60,090 bases of DNA from Alicyclobacillus mali NBRC 102425 (lineage in GTDB: Bacteria > Bacillota > Bacilli > Alicyclobacillales > Alicyclobacillaceae). The notes below the pieces were generated by a model. The model was not told the DNA's origin. It did no database searches and saw only the letters and a list, made by a program, of their open reading frames with translations. This document shows positions 50,639-59,858 of this stretch, in pieces. The position numbers and the translations under genes are program-made. Within the stretch, counting starts at the first letter, position 1. Each line of letters starts with the position of its first letter. The stretch is taken from the NCBI RefSeq assembly GCF_001570745.1, contig NZ_BCSG01000027.1:1-60090 (forward strand). Direction: 5' to 3'.

Positions 50639-52128
50639 TCCGCCTCACCTCCATCGGGCAGGGGACGGCACAGACCAAGCCCCAGATATCGCCCGGCGCC
50701 GAGCATCACCGGCCCCACCACGGGCTCTGGAAATCGAATCACCGCGTGCGTCAGCATCCGCCCCTTGAGGTATTGAGGTACCTGCCAGCGAACCCACGCC
50801 GGATCCCGACGAGATGAAAGCACGGAAGGCGCTCCTTCCCAAGCCGAGTGCCGCGAGACCTGAACCGCTGGCAGCGGGCCGTCCTCCCCTGGCAACATGA
50901 CCTCCTGCGGCCGAGGCAAGCCGATATGCTCACACGCGCTTGCCACGCCCTCTATCATCTCCATCACAGTCTCGCTCGGCTGCGCTTTGATCCGGCGGTT
51001 GAGCACCATGGGCGTCACGGTCGCGTACAAGTGGCTCGGTTTGGCGGTATAGAGCGCCGGATCGAGCGAGCGCTTCGCGGGCTGGAGCGTCGGAGAAAGC
51101 TCCAGGTCCCCTGTGGGCAGCGCTATGCGCAGGATCCTCCTTCCGCGCCGCACATCCATCGGGCAGACGGCGCGGAGTGCCCGGAGCCAGCTCTCGTCCC
51201 GAAGCAGATCGACATCCCTGGGCGGCACGCACGCGAATCCCAGGACGCGCCCGTCTGCATGCGGAAAGCCCGCAAATGGAAGCGGCACGATGGCCAAGTG
51301 CGGATGGCTCTCGGGTACACCTTCTTCGGAGCGCCCCGTGACCACCGGCGGAGCTGACATGCCCGCGGCCTGATACCCCTCGATGACACGATTCCGGATG
51401 GCCTGCGCGACCAACGCGCAGGCACGGACGTCGGGCATCACGCCGCCCACGTGCTCGAACACGAGCCAACCGGTGGAAAACGCCGAATGCGGGCCGTCTT
51501 GCGCCGCTGACGGCGGAGCAGGCATCACCCACTCGCCCGCGCTCGGCCGGCGGCCAGACGCAAACGCGCGAACCAGTTCGTCCATCCTCCCCCGATACAC
51601 CCTCCGAAGTGGCGGGATGGCGTCCGATGGCACCGATTCATCCGTCACGTACGCCCTGCACCGCGTCAGACTCGACGAGTGCCCCACGTACGCCGTGTCG
51701 CGGGCGATGGCATCGAGAGACTTCACCCGTTCCGCTACATCCGCGCCGTCCACGTCCGCCCACACGAGCCTCACGGTCGGCGAAGCGGGCCGGACCGTGA
51801 TAAACCGACGCGGCTGGCGGCTTCGATAATCCGCGATATTGTCCGATGCCCGCCGGACTTTGAGCGCCGCGCGATCGTTCGGCGGCACATACGCCAGGTA
51901 CGACGTGCGAAGCCAGGCGGTGGGCGCCTGAATCCGCGGCGGATCGAGCGATTCCAGCCACTCCAAGGCAGCCCGTTCCTCTGGTCGTTGCCCGCGGTAC
52001 GCCCACGTAGCCACGAGCGCGGAAAACACGCGGTCCGGCTGTGGCGGCCAGTCTGGCGCCTCGCTGTCCGGCTGCAGCGCCGCTACCGAGTTCCCCGTGA
52101 GGAATTCGATCTCGATGACGAGCGTCAC
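50635..52128 (-). CDS. csb2: Csb2 (GSU0054), Cas5-Cas6-like RAMP protein
   Basis: A 497-residue type I-G protein combining Cas5- and Cas6-like parts. It should cut the precursor crRNA and hold its 5' handle. Motifs are PDWPPQPDRVFSALVATWAY near residue 25, HPHLAIVPLPFAGFPHADGR (about 275-294, with H275 and H277 as candidate catalytic residues) and a glycine-rich C-terminal loop GAGRYLGLGL. GTG 52128 overlaps the csb1 stop (GTGA). Confidence 0.92.
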   Translation of the reverse strand: MTLVIEIEFLTGNSVAALQPDSEAPDWPPQPDRVFSALVATWAYRGQRPEERAALEWLESLDPPRIQAPTAWLRTSYLAYVPPNDRAALKVRRASDNIADYRSRQPRRFITVRPASPTVRLVWADVDGADVAERVKSLDAIARDTAYVGHSSSLTRCRAYVTDESVPSDAIPPLRRVYRGRMDELVRAFASGRRPSAGEWVMPAPPSAAQDGPHSAFSTGWLVFEHVGGVMPDVRACALVAQAIRNRVIEGYQAAGMSAPPVVTGRSEEGVPESHPHLAIVPLPFAGFPHADGRVLGFACVPPRDVDLLRDESWLRALRAVCPMDVRRGRRILRIALPTGDLELSPTLQPAKRSLDPALYTAKPSHLYATVTPMVLNRRIKAQPSETVMEMIEGVASACEHIGLPRPQEVMLPGEDGPLPAVQVSRHSAWEGAPSVLSSRRDPAWVRWQVPQYLKGRMLTHAVIRFPEPVVGPVMLGAGRYLGLGLCRPLPDGGEAE

Positions 52129-53354
52129 TTCTCTTCCTCCGCCTCTCCGCCTTGACCGGACAGCGCCAACTGCTGACTCTCCTTGACGATGGCGACGAGC
52201 TTGTCCTGCGGCACGAGGCGAATCGGCTCCCGGCGCAACCTGAATCCTGCCGCCTCGGCGTTCGCAAACGCCTCCTCGTACAGCGCGCGCGCCGCAGCGA
52301 GATCGAGCTTCACGGCGTCCGTCGAGCCATCCGGATGGACCACCTCAAACGGCGCCGGCCGCTCGGGGACGAGATCACACCGGGACCGGAGCGCATATCC
52401 ATTGCGGTCCTGCTCAAGCGCGGCGAGGAGGCCGAGGGCGGCGAGCAGCGTCCGAGCGGTGATATCCCGATGATCGCCGCCGAAGCGAAGGCGGCGCAGT
52501 CCGGCAAACGTCAGTACAAACGTCTGCTCGAGATAGTCGCACGTAATGCCAAGTGGCTCCACGGTTGGCGCGATGTTCCCGTGATTGATCTCCGACGGGC
52601 GGACCTGCTTCGCGTCCTTGCCCACGAGCTCAGCCCGAACATCCCACACGTCTTTCCGGTCCTTATGTTTGTACACCTGGACCTTCTTCAGGATCCCGAG
52701 CGGATCAATGCGGCTGCCTGTGCGACGGCCGGCCGTGCGTACCACGACGGTACCATCCCGCCGCGGGATCTCTTCCACCGGCACGCCGATGGCCACGATC
52801 TCGGAGGTAAGGCAGCGTGCGAACTTGGCGCCCAGACCGCCGCCGCTCCCGGTGGAGTGCCACGCTCCGAAGACGAGCGCAGTCGGCGAGGTCTCAAGCA
52901 GCGCCGTGGCGTCGGATGGGCTGGCCTGGGCGAGCCGCAGGCCCACCTCGCTCTCCATGAACGGTTTGCCGTCCATCAGGCTGTCGCGCAGGATCGCGTC
53001 GTAGATGCGGTGCGGCGCCTCAAGGGATGTGATCTCGGACAGGCCCAGCAGACCGCGATCTCGGAAATCCACGACGACGTGCGAAATGGACAAGCCGTCA
53101 TGGCGCACGGCATCAGCCAGGGCCTCCTCCATGCGATTGGCCTGCGACTGCACGCTGTCGACCAGCGCGCACCACACCTCCTGTCCGTCGACCATGCGGC
53201 GCTCGAACACGTGTCGCGGCGGATCGTTCTGGAATTCACCCGGATACGTGGGCGGAAAGATTTTGTCGCCTTTGCCGCCGATCGGTTGCAGGCGCTGCCT
53301 GCGTCGAATCGCGGCGTCTTCCATCACCATTTGCGCGAGTGTTTTGACATTCAT
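52125..53354 (-). CDS. csb1: Csb1 (GSU0053), Cas7-like backbone protein
   Basis: The Cas7 homologue forming the crRNA-binding backbone of the type I-G complex. It has 409 residues from ATG 53354, which follows GGGGAGG; a GTG at 53393 is possible but lacks a site. Motifs are RHVFERRMVDGQEVWCALVD, SVQSQANRMEEAL and VFGAWHSTGSGGGLGAKFAR (161-180). It is the first gene of the four-gene cas operon. No clear promoter was found in the 150 bases upstream. Confidence 0.93.
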   Translation of the reverse strand: MNVKTLAQMVMEDAAIRRRQRLQPIGGKGDKIFPPTYPGEFQNDPPRHVFERRMVDGQEVWCALVDSVQSQANRMEEALADAVRHDGLSISHVVVDFRDRGLLGLSEITSLEAPHRIYDAILRDSLMDGKPFMESEVGLRLAQASPSDATALLETSPTALVFGAWHSTGSGGGLGAKFARCLTSEIVAIGVPVEEIPRRDGTVVVRTAGRRTGSRIDPLGILKKVQVYKHKDRKDVWDVRAELVGKDAKQVRPSEINHGNIAPTVEPLGITCDYLEQTFVLTFAGLRRLRFGGDHRDITARTLLAALGLLAALEQDRNGYALRSRCDLVPERPAPFEVVHPDGSTDAVKLDLAAARALYEEAFANAEAAGFRLRREPIRLVPQDKLVAIVKESQQLALSGQGGEAEEEK

Positions 53355-53506
53355 TGAATCGGTCGCCTCCCCTTGCTGCCGGGCACTGTCCACGGCCGGA
53401 ATCCAACTCCAGTTCTGATGCTCCGTTGGCGATCATTCGACGTCCCACGCAGAATCCCTTCTCGTTCCACCATCGCAAAGGTTCGAACGTCGCCTCGACG
53501 CACGAA

Positions 53507-53536
53507 GAGCCCTGGGCGCCGATTCACCCAGGGCTC
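53507..53536. terminator. Hairpin upstream of the cas operon
   Basis: GAGCCCTGGG (53507-53516) pairs with CCCAGGGCTC (53527-53536). It lies just after the small YjcZ-like gene on the minus strand and separates it from csb1. Confidence 0.65.
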
Positions 53537-53555
53537 GCATCGCATCAGAAATGGT

Positions 53556-53705
53556 TTAATACGCCCCATACGCGCCTGCGCCCGCGCCCGGCGCGCAGCC
53601 GCAGCTTGGCGCCGCCATGCCCACCGCGGGAACCAACAGGAAGAACAGCACGAAGATGATCAGAAACACCACAGCCCAGCGCGTGTAGCCACCAAACGTA
53701 CCCAT
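53556..53705 (-). CDS. Small YjcZ-like membrane protein
   Basis: A 49-residue protein starting MGTFGGYTRW, with one strong membrane segment (AVVFLIIFVLFFLLVPAVGM) and a Cys/Gly/Ala tail (CGCAPGAGAGAYGAY). The Gly-Tyr start plus single helix recalls the YjcZ group of sporulation-associated small proteins. ATG 53705 follows AAGGGG. The function is unknown. Confidence 0.6.
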   Translation of the reverse strand: MGTFGGYTRWAVVFLIIFVLFFLLVPAVGMAAPSCGCAPGAGAGAYGAY

Positions 53706-53838
53706 GAACTCTACCCCTTTCAAGCAAGATGGTTCATCGTACGCCGGGATGGCTCGCGTCAAAGCCGACAGGCGCCCCGTCACCGCTTCCGCTCCCGCCG
53801 TGCCACACCGCGAATCAAGATTCTTGCCCTGCTTGCCG

Positions 53839-55125
53839 CTACTCGCGCACCTGTCCGTGCCCGCACACCACGTACTTGTAGCTCGTCAGCTCGCGCAGGC
53901 CCATCGGCCCGCGGGCGTGCATCTTCTGCGTCGAGATGCCGATCTCGGCCCCAAACCCGAACTCGAACCCGTCCGTAAACCGGCTCGACGCGTTGTGGTA
54001 CACGGCCGCCGCGTCGATGGACGCGAGGAACTCCCGCGCCGCACCCTCGTCCTCCGTGACAATGACCTCCGAGTGCTGCGTGCCATAGCGATCGATGTGC
54101 GCGATGGCGTCCTCCAGGGTGTCCACCACCCGGACGGCGAGGATGAGATCCAGATATTCGGTTTCCCAGTCGGCCTCCTGCGCGGCCTCCGCAGGAATGC
54201 CCGCGCAGCGCAGGATCTCAAGCGCGCGCGGGCACGCGCGCAACGCCACGCCGCGATCCACGAGAGCGCGCGCCGCGTCCGGAAGCCACGCGTCCGCAAT
54301 TTCCGCGTGCACGAGGAGCGTCTCCGCCGCGTTGCACACAGACGGGCGCTGTGTCTTCGCGTTCACCACGATGCGCGTGGCCATCTCGAAGTTCGCGGCA
54401 CGGTCCACATACACGTGGCAGTTGCCCACGCCGGTCTCGATCACCGGAACCGATGCGTTTTCCACCACCCGGCGAATCAACCCCGCGCCCCCGCGGGGAA
54501 TGGCGAGATCGACGTACCCCCGCGCCCGGATGAGCACATCCACCACGTCCCGGTCCGCGTGGGCGACGAGCGACACGGCGGCTTCCGGCAGCCCCGCCTG
54601 CCGCAGCCCGTCGTGGATGGCCGCCACAAGCGCCTGGTTTGACCGCAACGCCTCGCTCCCGCCGCGCAGCACCGCCACGTTGCCCGTCTTCACCGCGAGC
54701 GCCGCCGCGTCCACCGTCACGTTCGGCCGCGCCTCGTAGATCATGGCGATCACGCCCATGGGCACGCGCACCTTGCGGATGTCGAGGCCGTTCGGGCGCA
54801 GGATGCGTTCCACCTCTTCGCCCACCGGATCCGGCAGCGCCTCCACCTCGCGCACGCCCTCGATGATCTGCTGCAACCGCGCCTCGTCGAGCATCAGCCG
54901 GTCCACGCGGGCCGCAGGCTGCCCTTCCCGCCGCGCCGCGTCCACGTCCGCCGCGTTCGCGGCCAAGATCTCGCTCCTGCGCGCCCAGATGGCGTCCGCC
55001 ATGTGCGAAAGTGCCTCGTTCTTGCCGCGCGTCGGCGCGGTGGCCATGCGCCGCTTCGCCGCCTGCGCGCCGCGCAGGATGGCCCGCACCGATTCCACCA
55101 GTTCCGCCTTCGTGTCGACACTCAT
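53839..55125 (-). CDS. proA: Gamma-glutamyl phosphate reductase ProA
   Basis: The second enzyme of proline synthesis: NADPH reduces gamma-glutamyl phosphate to the semialdehyde. It has 428 residues; the catalytic Cys is in NAKTQRPSVCNAAETLLVH, and IPRGGAGLIRRVVENA and RFTDGFEFGFGAEIGISTQK are conserved. ATG 55125 overlaps the proB stop (ATGA). The frame continues far upstream antiparallel to nothing useful and within proB, so the longer version is rejected. Confidence 0.96.
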   Translation of the reverse strand: MSVDTKAELVESVRAILRGAQAAKRRMATAPTRGKNEALSHMADAIWARRSEILAANAADVDAARREGQPAARVDRLMLDEARLQQIIEGVREVEALPDPVGEEVERILRPNGLDIRKVRVPMGVIAMIYEARPNVTVDAAALAVKTGNVAVLRGGSEALRSNQALVAAIHDGLRQAGLPEAAVSLVAHADRDVVDVLIRARGYVDLAIPRGGAGLIRRVVENASVPVIETGVGNCHVYVDRAANFEMATRIVVNAKTQRPSVCNAAETLLVHAEIADAWLPDAARALVDRGVALRACPRALEILRCAGIPAEAAQEADWETEYLDLILAVRVVDTLEDAIAHIDRYGTQHSEVIVTEDEGAAREFLASIDAAAVYHNASSRFTDGFEFGFGAEIGISTQKMHARGPMGLRELTSYKYVVCGHGQVRE

Positions 55126-56249
55126 CCCGCCGTCGCCTCCGTCCAGATCACCATGTCGTTTCGGTGCACGACTTCGTGCAGCGCGTGCACGTCCTCGCCT
55201 GCGCGCTTTTTCGCGAGCCACTCGGCGAGATCGCGCGAGGAGAAGTTCGAGATGCCCTTGCCGAACGCCGCGCCGGTGGGCCCGACGAGTTCCACCACGG
55301 CGCCCTCCTGAAACTCGCCATGCACCTGCACGAGGCCCGGCAAGAGCAGGCTCTTGCCGCCCGCGATGAGCGCGCGCATGGCGCCGTGATCCACCTGCAG
55401 GGCGCCTTCCGGCTTCGGCGCGTGCAAGAGCCACGATTTGCGCAGGCTGACCGGCTCCCGCGACGCCAGAAACCGCGTGCCCACCAGCTCCCCGGCGAGC
55501 ACCCGCTCGAGCACCCGCGGCTCGTCCCGGTGCGCAATGACGACCTCGACACCCGACTGCGTGGCAATCTTCGCCGCCGCAATCTTCGTCCGCATCCCGC
55601 CCGTGCCCGCGCTCGATCCCGCTCCACCCGCGATGCGCTCGATCTCGTCTGTGATGACCTCCACCTCCGCAATCCGGGTTGCGGTGGGATCCTGGCGCGG
55701 GTTGGCCGTGTACAGCCCGTCGATGTCGGTGAGCAGCACCAACGTGTCCGCCTCCGCCACGAGCGCGACGAGCGCCGCCAGCGTGTCGTTGTCGCCGAAG
55801 CGGATTTCCTCCACCGCCACGGTGTCGTTCTCGTTGATGATGGGCATCACGCCGCGCTGGAGCAGGGCCATGACCGTGTTGCGGATGTTCACAAACCGCT
55901 TCCGATCCTCCACGTCCGCGCGCGTCATGAGGATCTGCCCCACCGCGATGCCGTGCTCGGCAAACAGCCGCTCGTAGTGCTCCATGAGGAGCACCTGGCC
56001 CACCGCCGCAGCCGCCTGCTTCTCCGGCATCGAGATGTGCGCGCGCTGCCAGCCGAGCCGCCCGAGCCCCGCTGCGATGGCGCCCGAGGAGACGAGCACG
56101 AACTGGCACCCCGTCTCCCGCCCGAGCCGCGCCACCTCAGACACCATCTGCCGCATCCGCGACAGTGCGAGCGATCCGTCCGCCTCGGTGAGTGAGCTCG
56201 ACCCAATCTTCACCACCACGCGCCTGCGCCCACGTCCATCCCTCGACAT
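55122..56249 (-). CDS. proB: Glutamate 5-kinase ProB
   Basis: The first enzyme of proline synthesis, phosphorylating glutamate. It has 375 residues, an N-terminal amino-acid kinase domain (VVVKIGSSSLT, LVSSGAIAAG, INENDTVAVEEIRFGDND, GTGGMRTKI) and a C-terminal PUA domain (about 285-355). ATG 56249 follows GGGAG at eight bases. It is translationally coupled to proA. Only 35 bases separate it from the upstream hydrolase gene, so no T-box leader fits there. Confidence 0.96.
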   Translation of the reverse strand: MSRDGRGRRRVVVKIGSSSLTEADGSLALSRMRQMVSEVARLGRETGCQFVLVSSGAIAAGLGRLGWQRAHISMPEKQAAAAVGQVLLMEHYERLFAEHGIAVGQILMTRADVEDRKRFVNIRNTVMALLQRGVMPIINENDTVAVEEIRFGDNDTLAALVALVAEADTLVLLTDIDGLYTANPRQDPTATRIAEVEVITDEIERIAGGAGSSAGTGGMRTKIAAAKIATQSGVEVVIAHRDEPRVLERVLAGELVGTRFLASREPVSLRKSWLLHAPKPEGALQVDHGAMRALIAGGKSLLLPGLVQVHGEFQEGAVVELVGPTGAAFGKGISNFSSRDLAEWLAKKRAGEDVHALHEVVHRNDMVIWTEATAG

Positions 56250-56284
56250 GCTTTCATCTCCCACGTGTCATCCGTTCCCCAGGT

Positions 56285-57151
56285 TCATCCCGCCACGAGC
56301 CGGTTCTCGAGCCGCCCGAGCCCGTCAATTTCGCACGCCATCTCGTCCCCCGGCTTGAGCCACACCTTCTCCTCCCGGCCCAGGATCACGCCCTCCGGCG
56401 TGCCGGTGTAGACGAGATCGCCCGGCTCAAGCGTCATGATGCGGGACAAGTCGGCAATCACCTGCGCCACGGAGAAGATCATGTCCGCGGTCGACGAGTT
56501 CTGGCGCAACTCGCCGTTCAAGTAGAGCCGCAAGCCGAGACGCTGCGGATCGCCCACCTCGTCCGCCGTCGCGATGTACGGGCCGAGCGGCGCGAAGCCG
56601 TCGATGGCCTTGCCGTACAGCCACTGCGACGCGCGCATCTGGAGATCCCGGGCGCTCAAGTCGTTCCCCACGGCGTAGCCAAACACCGCGCCGAGCGCCT
56701 CCTCCTCCGCGACGTCGCGGCACCTGCGGCCGATAACCGCCACCAGCTCCACCTCGTAATCCACCTCTCGCGCCACCAGAGGAATAGCGATCTCGTCTCC
56801 GTGCGCGGCCAGACTGTTCGCAAATTTGGAGAAATAGACCGGCGACGAGGGAATCGGCATCTTGGACTCCTCAGCATGCTTGCGGTAGTTGAGCCCCACA
56901 CACACGATTTTCTGCGGGCGCGTCACCGGAGGCGCAAGCCGCAGGTCCGACAGCTTCCCGACGGCGACGCCCTTTTCCGCGATGGCCTCGAGCGCGCTTT
57001 GGTATTCCGCATACTGCGCGATCACGGCCTCCATCGTGTCCGGCACCGACACGCCAAGCTGTGGCGCGCTCGCCGCGACGTCCACCACCTCGTCGCCGCG
57101 CACAAGCCCCAGTCGCAGCGCGCTTCCTTCCCGATAGGTGCAGAGTTTCAT
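56285..57151 (-). CDS. Fumarylacetoacetate hydrolase family protein
   Basis: A 288-residue protein with an N-terminal cap and an FAH fold. Motifs are VCVGLNYRKHAEE, VDYEVELVAVIGRRCRDV (metal-binding Glu residues), GYAVGNDLSARDLQ and TGTPEGVILG. Members include acylpyruvate hydrolases, oxaloacetate decarboxylases and aromatic ring-fission hydrolases; the exact reaction is not evident. ATG 57151 follows GGGGGG. It is the first gene before proBA, an association with no obvious metabolic reason. Confidence 0.85.
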   Translation of the reverse strand: MKLCTYREGSALRLGLVRGDEVVDVAASAPQLGVSVPDTMEAVIAQYAEYQSALEAIAEKGVAVGKLSDLRLAPPVTRPQKIVCVGLNYRKHAEESKMPIPSSPVYFSKFANSLAAHGDEIAIPLVAREVDYEVELVAVIGRRCRDVAEEEALGAVFGYAVGNDLSARDLQMRASQWLYGKAIDGFAPLGPYIATADEVGDPQRLGLRLYLNGELRQNSSTADMIFSVAQVIADLSRIMTLEPGDLVYTGTPEGVILGREEKVWLKPGDEMACEIDGLGRLENRLVAG

Positions 57152-57202
57152 GGCGATCCCCCCATGTAAAATCCATGCAATTCAAATGGCAGCCCGCATC
57201 TG

Positions 57203-57231
57203 GAGACATTGCAGGACAATGCGACTATAAT
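57203..57231 (+). promoter_or_regulatory. Promoter of the LacI-type regulator
   Basis: GAGACA (57203-57208) and a perfect TATAAT (57226-57231) are 17 bases apart, about 50 bases before the TTG start. Confidence 0.55.
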
Positions 57232-57284
57232 TGTACCATCCTACAGAGATCGAGCGTCGCTTGTTGCCTGGGAGAGGTTTTAAC

Positions 57285-58310
57285 TTGAACACGAAACGAC
57301 CACGTGTTACCAAAAAGACAATTGCTGATACCCTAGGAATATCGGTTTCTACCGTTGACCGGGCTCTAAACGGACGTGGTAGTGTGAGCCCAGAAACACG
57401 CCGAAGGATCCTTAAAGCTGCACAAGACCTGAACTATCGGGTTAACCTATCGGCCCGCGCCCTCTCTAAGCGTTCTGAATTCACCGTCGGTGTCGTGATC
57501 CGTGACTATCCACAGGAATTTTGGGGACAAGTCCAGGAAGGTGTGCTTGAGGCGCAAAGCGAGTTGCGTGACCTTGGCCTTCAGACAGAGGTGATCTGCG
57601 TAAACGAATCCAGCGGGCTAGCTGAGCATTCAATAATCGAATGGGCCCTGTCTGGGGCTGTTGATGCTGTGGCACTTCCTGGCGGAGAACAACAACATAT
57701 AGAACTTATTGACCAACTCGTGGATAGTGGCATTCTAACTTGCACATACAATGTTGATTCCCCTACCAGCAAGCGACTCTTTTATGTAGGATGTGATTAC
57801 TTTCGAGCCGGCAAATTAGCAGCCGAACTCTGTGCAAAGTTTATCAGGATGCGAGGAACAGTAACAGTCATCACCGATTCATGGACATCCTTTCAGTCAC
57901 AGCAGAAGATCATAGGGTTCCGCGATCGTATCTCTGGATACAACGGAATTAAAATGGTCGGACCCCTCAAAATGGATCCATCCAACTGGGATGAATCCCT
58001 AAATTCATTACGACCTGTCTTATGCGATGTTGACGCGGTGTACGTATCAAATGCAGAAGTGTGCCGAGTAAGCCATTTAGACCTCGTGTACAACAAGGTC
58101 GTCATCGGACATGATCTAAACAAACAGATCAGCGAGCAACTGGCTAAAGGTCGAATTACCGCGGTGATCACCCAGGAGCCAAAAAGACAGGGGTATCTTG
58201 CCGTTAAGAACCTTTTTCTAAGACTTGTCGGAAGCGACGAGTGGAGGCCTGAAGATATCTTTACGAAACTCGAGGTCGTTGTCGAAGAAAATGCGCCGTT
58301 CTACTTTTAG
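57285..58310 (+). CDS. LacI-family sugar regulator
   Basis: A 341-residue LacI protein. The HTH is TKKTIADTLGISVSTVDRAL with a hinge near SPETRRRILKAAQDLNY; the C-terminal sugar-binding domain resembles ribose-binding-type repressors (VGVVIRDYPQEFWGQVQEGV). TTG 57285 follows GGGAGAGG at seven bases. It precedes a sugar ABC operon and probably controls the AACAATTGTT site there. Its codon use is more AT-rich than that of the upstream genes. Confidence 0.82.
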   Translation: MNTKRPRVTKKTIADTLGISVSTVDRALNGRGSVSPETRRRILKAAQDLNYRVNLSARALSKRSEFTVGVVIRDYPQEFWGQVQEGVLEAQSELRDLGLQTEVICVNESSGLAEHSIIEWALSGAVDAVALPGGEQQHIELIDQLVDSGILTCTYNVDSPTSKRLFYVGCDYFRAGKLAAELCAKFIRMRGTVTVITDSWTSFQSQQKIIGFRDRISGYNGIKMVGPLKMDPSNWDESLNSLRPVLCDVDAVYVSNAEVCRVSHLDLVYNKVVIGHDLNKQISEQLAKGRITAVITQEPKRQGYLAVKNLFLRLVGSDEWRPEDIFTKLEVVVEENAPFYF

Positions 58311-58372
58311 TACGCTACGCCGCTGTGATGTACGTGCGTCAATTATAGACGCAATTTATATTCATGCGCAGC

Positions 58373-58418
58373 TTTACATCACCGCATGCATGACGTAATA
58401 TGTATCTAAACAATTGTT
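58373..58418 (+). promoter_or_regulatory. Promoter and operator of the second sugar ABC operon
   Basis: TTTACA (58373-58378) and TAATAT (58396-58401) are 17 bases apart. The palindrome AACAATTGTT (58409-58418) covers the start region and is a likely repressor site. Confidence 0.6.
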
Positions 58419-58509
58419 CAAAGGGGTGAGAAAGCGGAAACATCAGTGCTTCTCCAGAGCCTTATTTGACGTACGTACATCATCCACTGACGAGTTTAGG
58501 AGGGGGACA

Positions 58510-59787
58510 ATGAGCGGAAAGAAACTTCCATTATTCGCTTCTTTGATCGCTACAATCATTGGTGCGACGGGCTGTGGCGCGACCATGGATAATTCGTCAC
58601 CCAGCACGAGCGAGGCTGCTTCCACCGGTAAAATCACGCTTGAATTTCTTCAAAACAAACCAGAAGTCGTCAATCAGTGGAACGAGATTATTGAACAGTT
58701 TGAAAGAAAGTACCCAAATATTGTTGTAAAACAAATTAATCCTCCAAACACCGACACGACTCTCCAAGCAGATGTAGCGAAGAATCAATTACCCGATATC
58801 GTCGCTATGGGAGCAGATGCTACCTTTATCCAAATGGCTCAGAATGGCGTCTTTGTCGACCTTTCCAGTTCTTCAATGACAAGCAGAGTGTCTCCGTCAT
58901 ATCTAGCAATGCTTGAGCGTGAAGTGGGAAAGAAGTACCCTTACGGCATACCATATACCGTAAATGCAGTTCCAATTATCTATAACGTAACTCTCTTTAA
59001 TAAGTACCACCTCTCTATCCCAAGGACATGGAGTCAGTTAATGAACGAAGCCGAAGCAATTCGCAAGAAAGGCGGTACACCCTTCTACAATGGTTTTAAG
59101 GACTCGTGGACAATTGCACCCATATGGTGTGCGTTAGCGGCAAATACCGAGGGTGCGGATTTCATACAAAAGCTCAAATCCGGTAAAGCCTCCTTCTCGA
59201 CGAGCGACGTCGCTGCTGCAGAGCGCCTAAAGCAATTTGTTTCCATGGGGCAGTCCAACCAGTTCGGCGTCGACTATAATGATGCAAATGCAGCATTTGC
59301 GAATGGAAAATCTGTTTTTTATGCTCAAGGTATCTGGACAATCCCGGTTTTGCGAACCGACAACCCAAATATCAAGCTTGGCACATTTGTCTTGCCAGCG
59401 ACAAACGATCCCAGCTCGGTAAAAATGGTTTCCGGTATTGACACGCTTCTCGCTATTACCAACACAGGAGACACCGCCCGAGAGCAAGCAGCTCTGAAAT
59501 TTGTGAGTTTCTTGCTTTCGCCCTCGGTGGCTAGCGAATATGCATCGGATGCGGGCCTCTTCTCCGCGGTGAAGGGAGTCAAGAACACCGACCCCGCTCT
59601 GCAACCGCTCCAGGCCTTTATTACCGATGGTCGAGTAGTGGACTTTGATGACCATTACTATCCTCCGGCTATGGCAGCAGGGGATCAATATGAGTCCTTA
59701 CTACAGGGTTCATTAGAGAAAAACGAAAGTGTCGAACAAATGTTGAAGCAAATGGACACTCTTTACAGCTCGGCAGCTTCACACTGA
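58510..59787 (+). CDS. Sugar ABC transporter substrate-binding lipoprotein
   Basis: A 425-residue family 1 solute-binding protein. The lipoprotein signal ends in IGATGC (Cys22). The domain shows FERKYPNIVVKQINPPN, LPDIVAMGADATFIQMAQNG and YGIPYTVNAVPIIYNVTLF, as in binding proteins for oligosaccharides or glycerol-phosphate. The sugar cannot be told. ATG 58510 follows AGGAGGGGG. It is the first gene of an operon cut by the window end. Confidence 0.9.
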   Translation: MSGKKLPLFASLIATIIGATGCGATMDNSSPSTSEAASTGKITLEFLQNKPEVVNQWNEIIEQFERKYPNIVVKQINPPNTDTTLQADVAKNQLPDIVAMGADATFIQMAQNGVFVDLSSSSMTSRVSPSYLAMLEREVGKKYPYGIPYTVNAVPIIYNVTLFNKYHLSIPRTWSQLMNEAEAIRKKGGTPFYNGFKDSWTIAPIWCALAANTEGADFIQKLKSGKASFSTSDVAAAERLKQFVSMGQSNQFGVDYNDANAAFANGKSVFYAQGIWTIPVLRTDNPNIKLGTFVLPATNDPSSVKMVSGIDTLLAITNTGDTAREQAALKFVSFLLSPSVASEYASDAGLFSAVKGVKNTDPALQPLQAFITDGRVVDFDDHYYPPAMAAGDQYESLLQGSLEKNESVEQMLKQMDTLYSSAASH

Positions 59788-59810
59788 AGGCTTACTAAAG
59801 AACATCGTTC

Positions 59811-59842
59811 GTTGAGCGGGACCGAGATTGGTCCTGCTCAAC
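59811..59842 (+). other. Hairpin between binding protein and permease genes
   Basis: GTTGAGC-GGACC pairs with GGTCC-GCTCAAC with one bulge. No T-run follows. It probably damps expression of the permease relative to the binding protein. Confidence 0.5.
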
Positions 59843-59858
59843 GGAAGGAGCTATGCTT

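Noticed and set aside
55126-56109. N-terminal extension of ProA
   Set aside because: It is an out-of-frame reading of proB; the ATG at 55125 gives the standard ProA start.
56250-56284. T-box leader before proB
   Set aside because: The gap to the upstream gene is 35 bases, far too short for a T-box.
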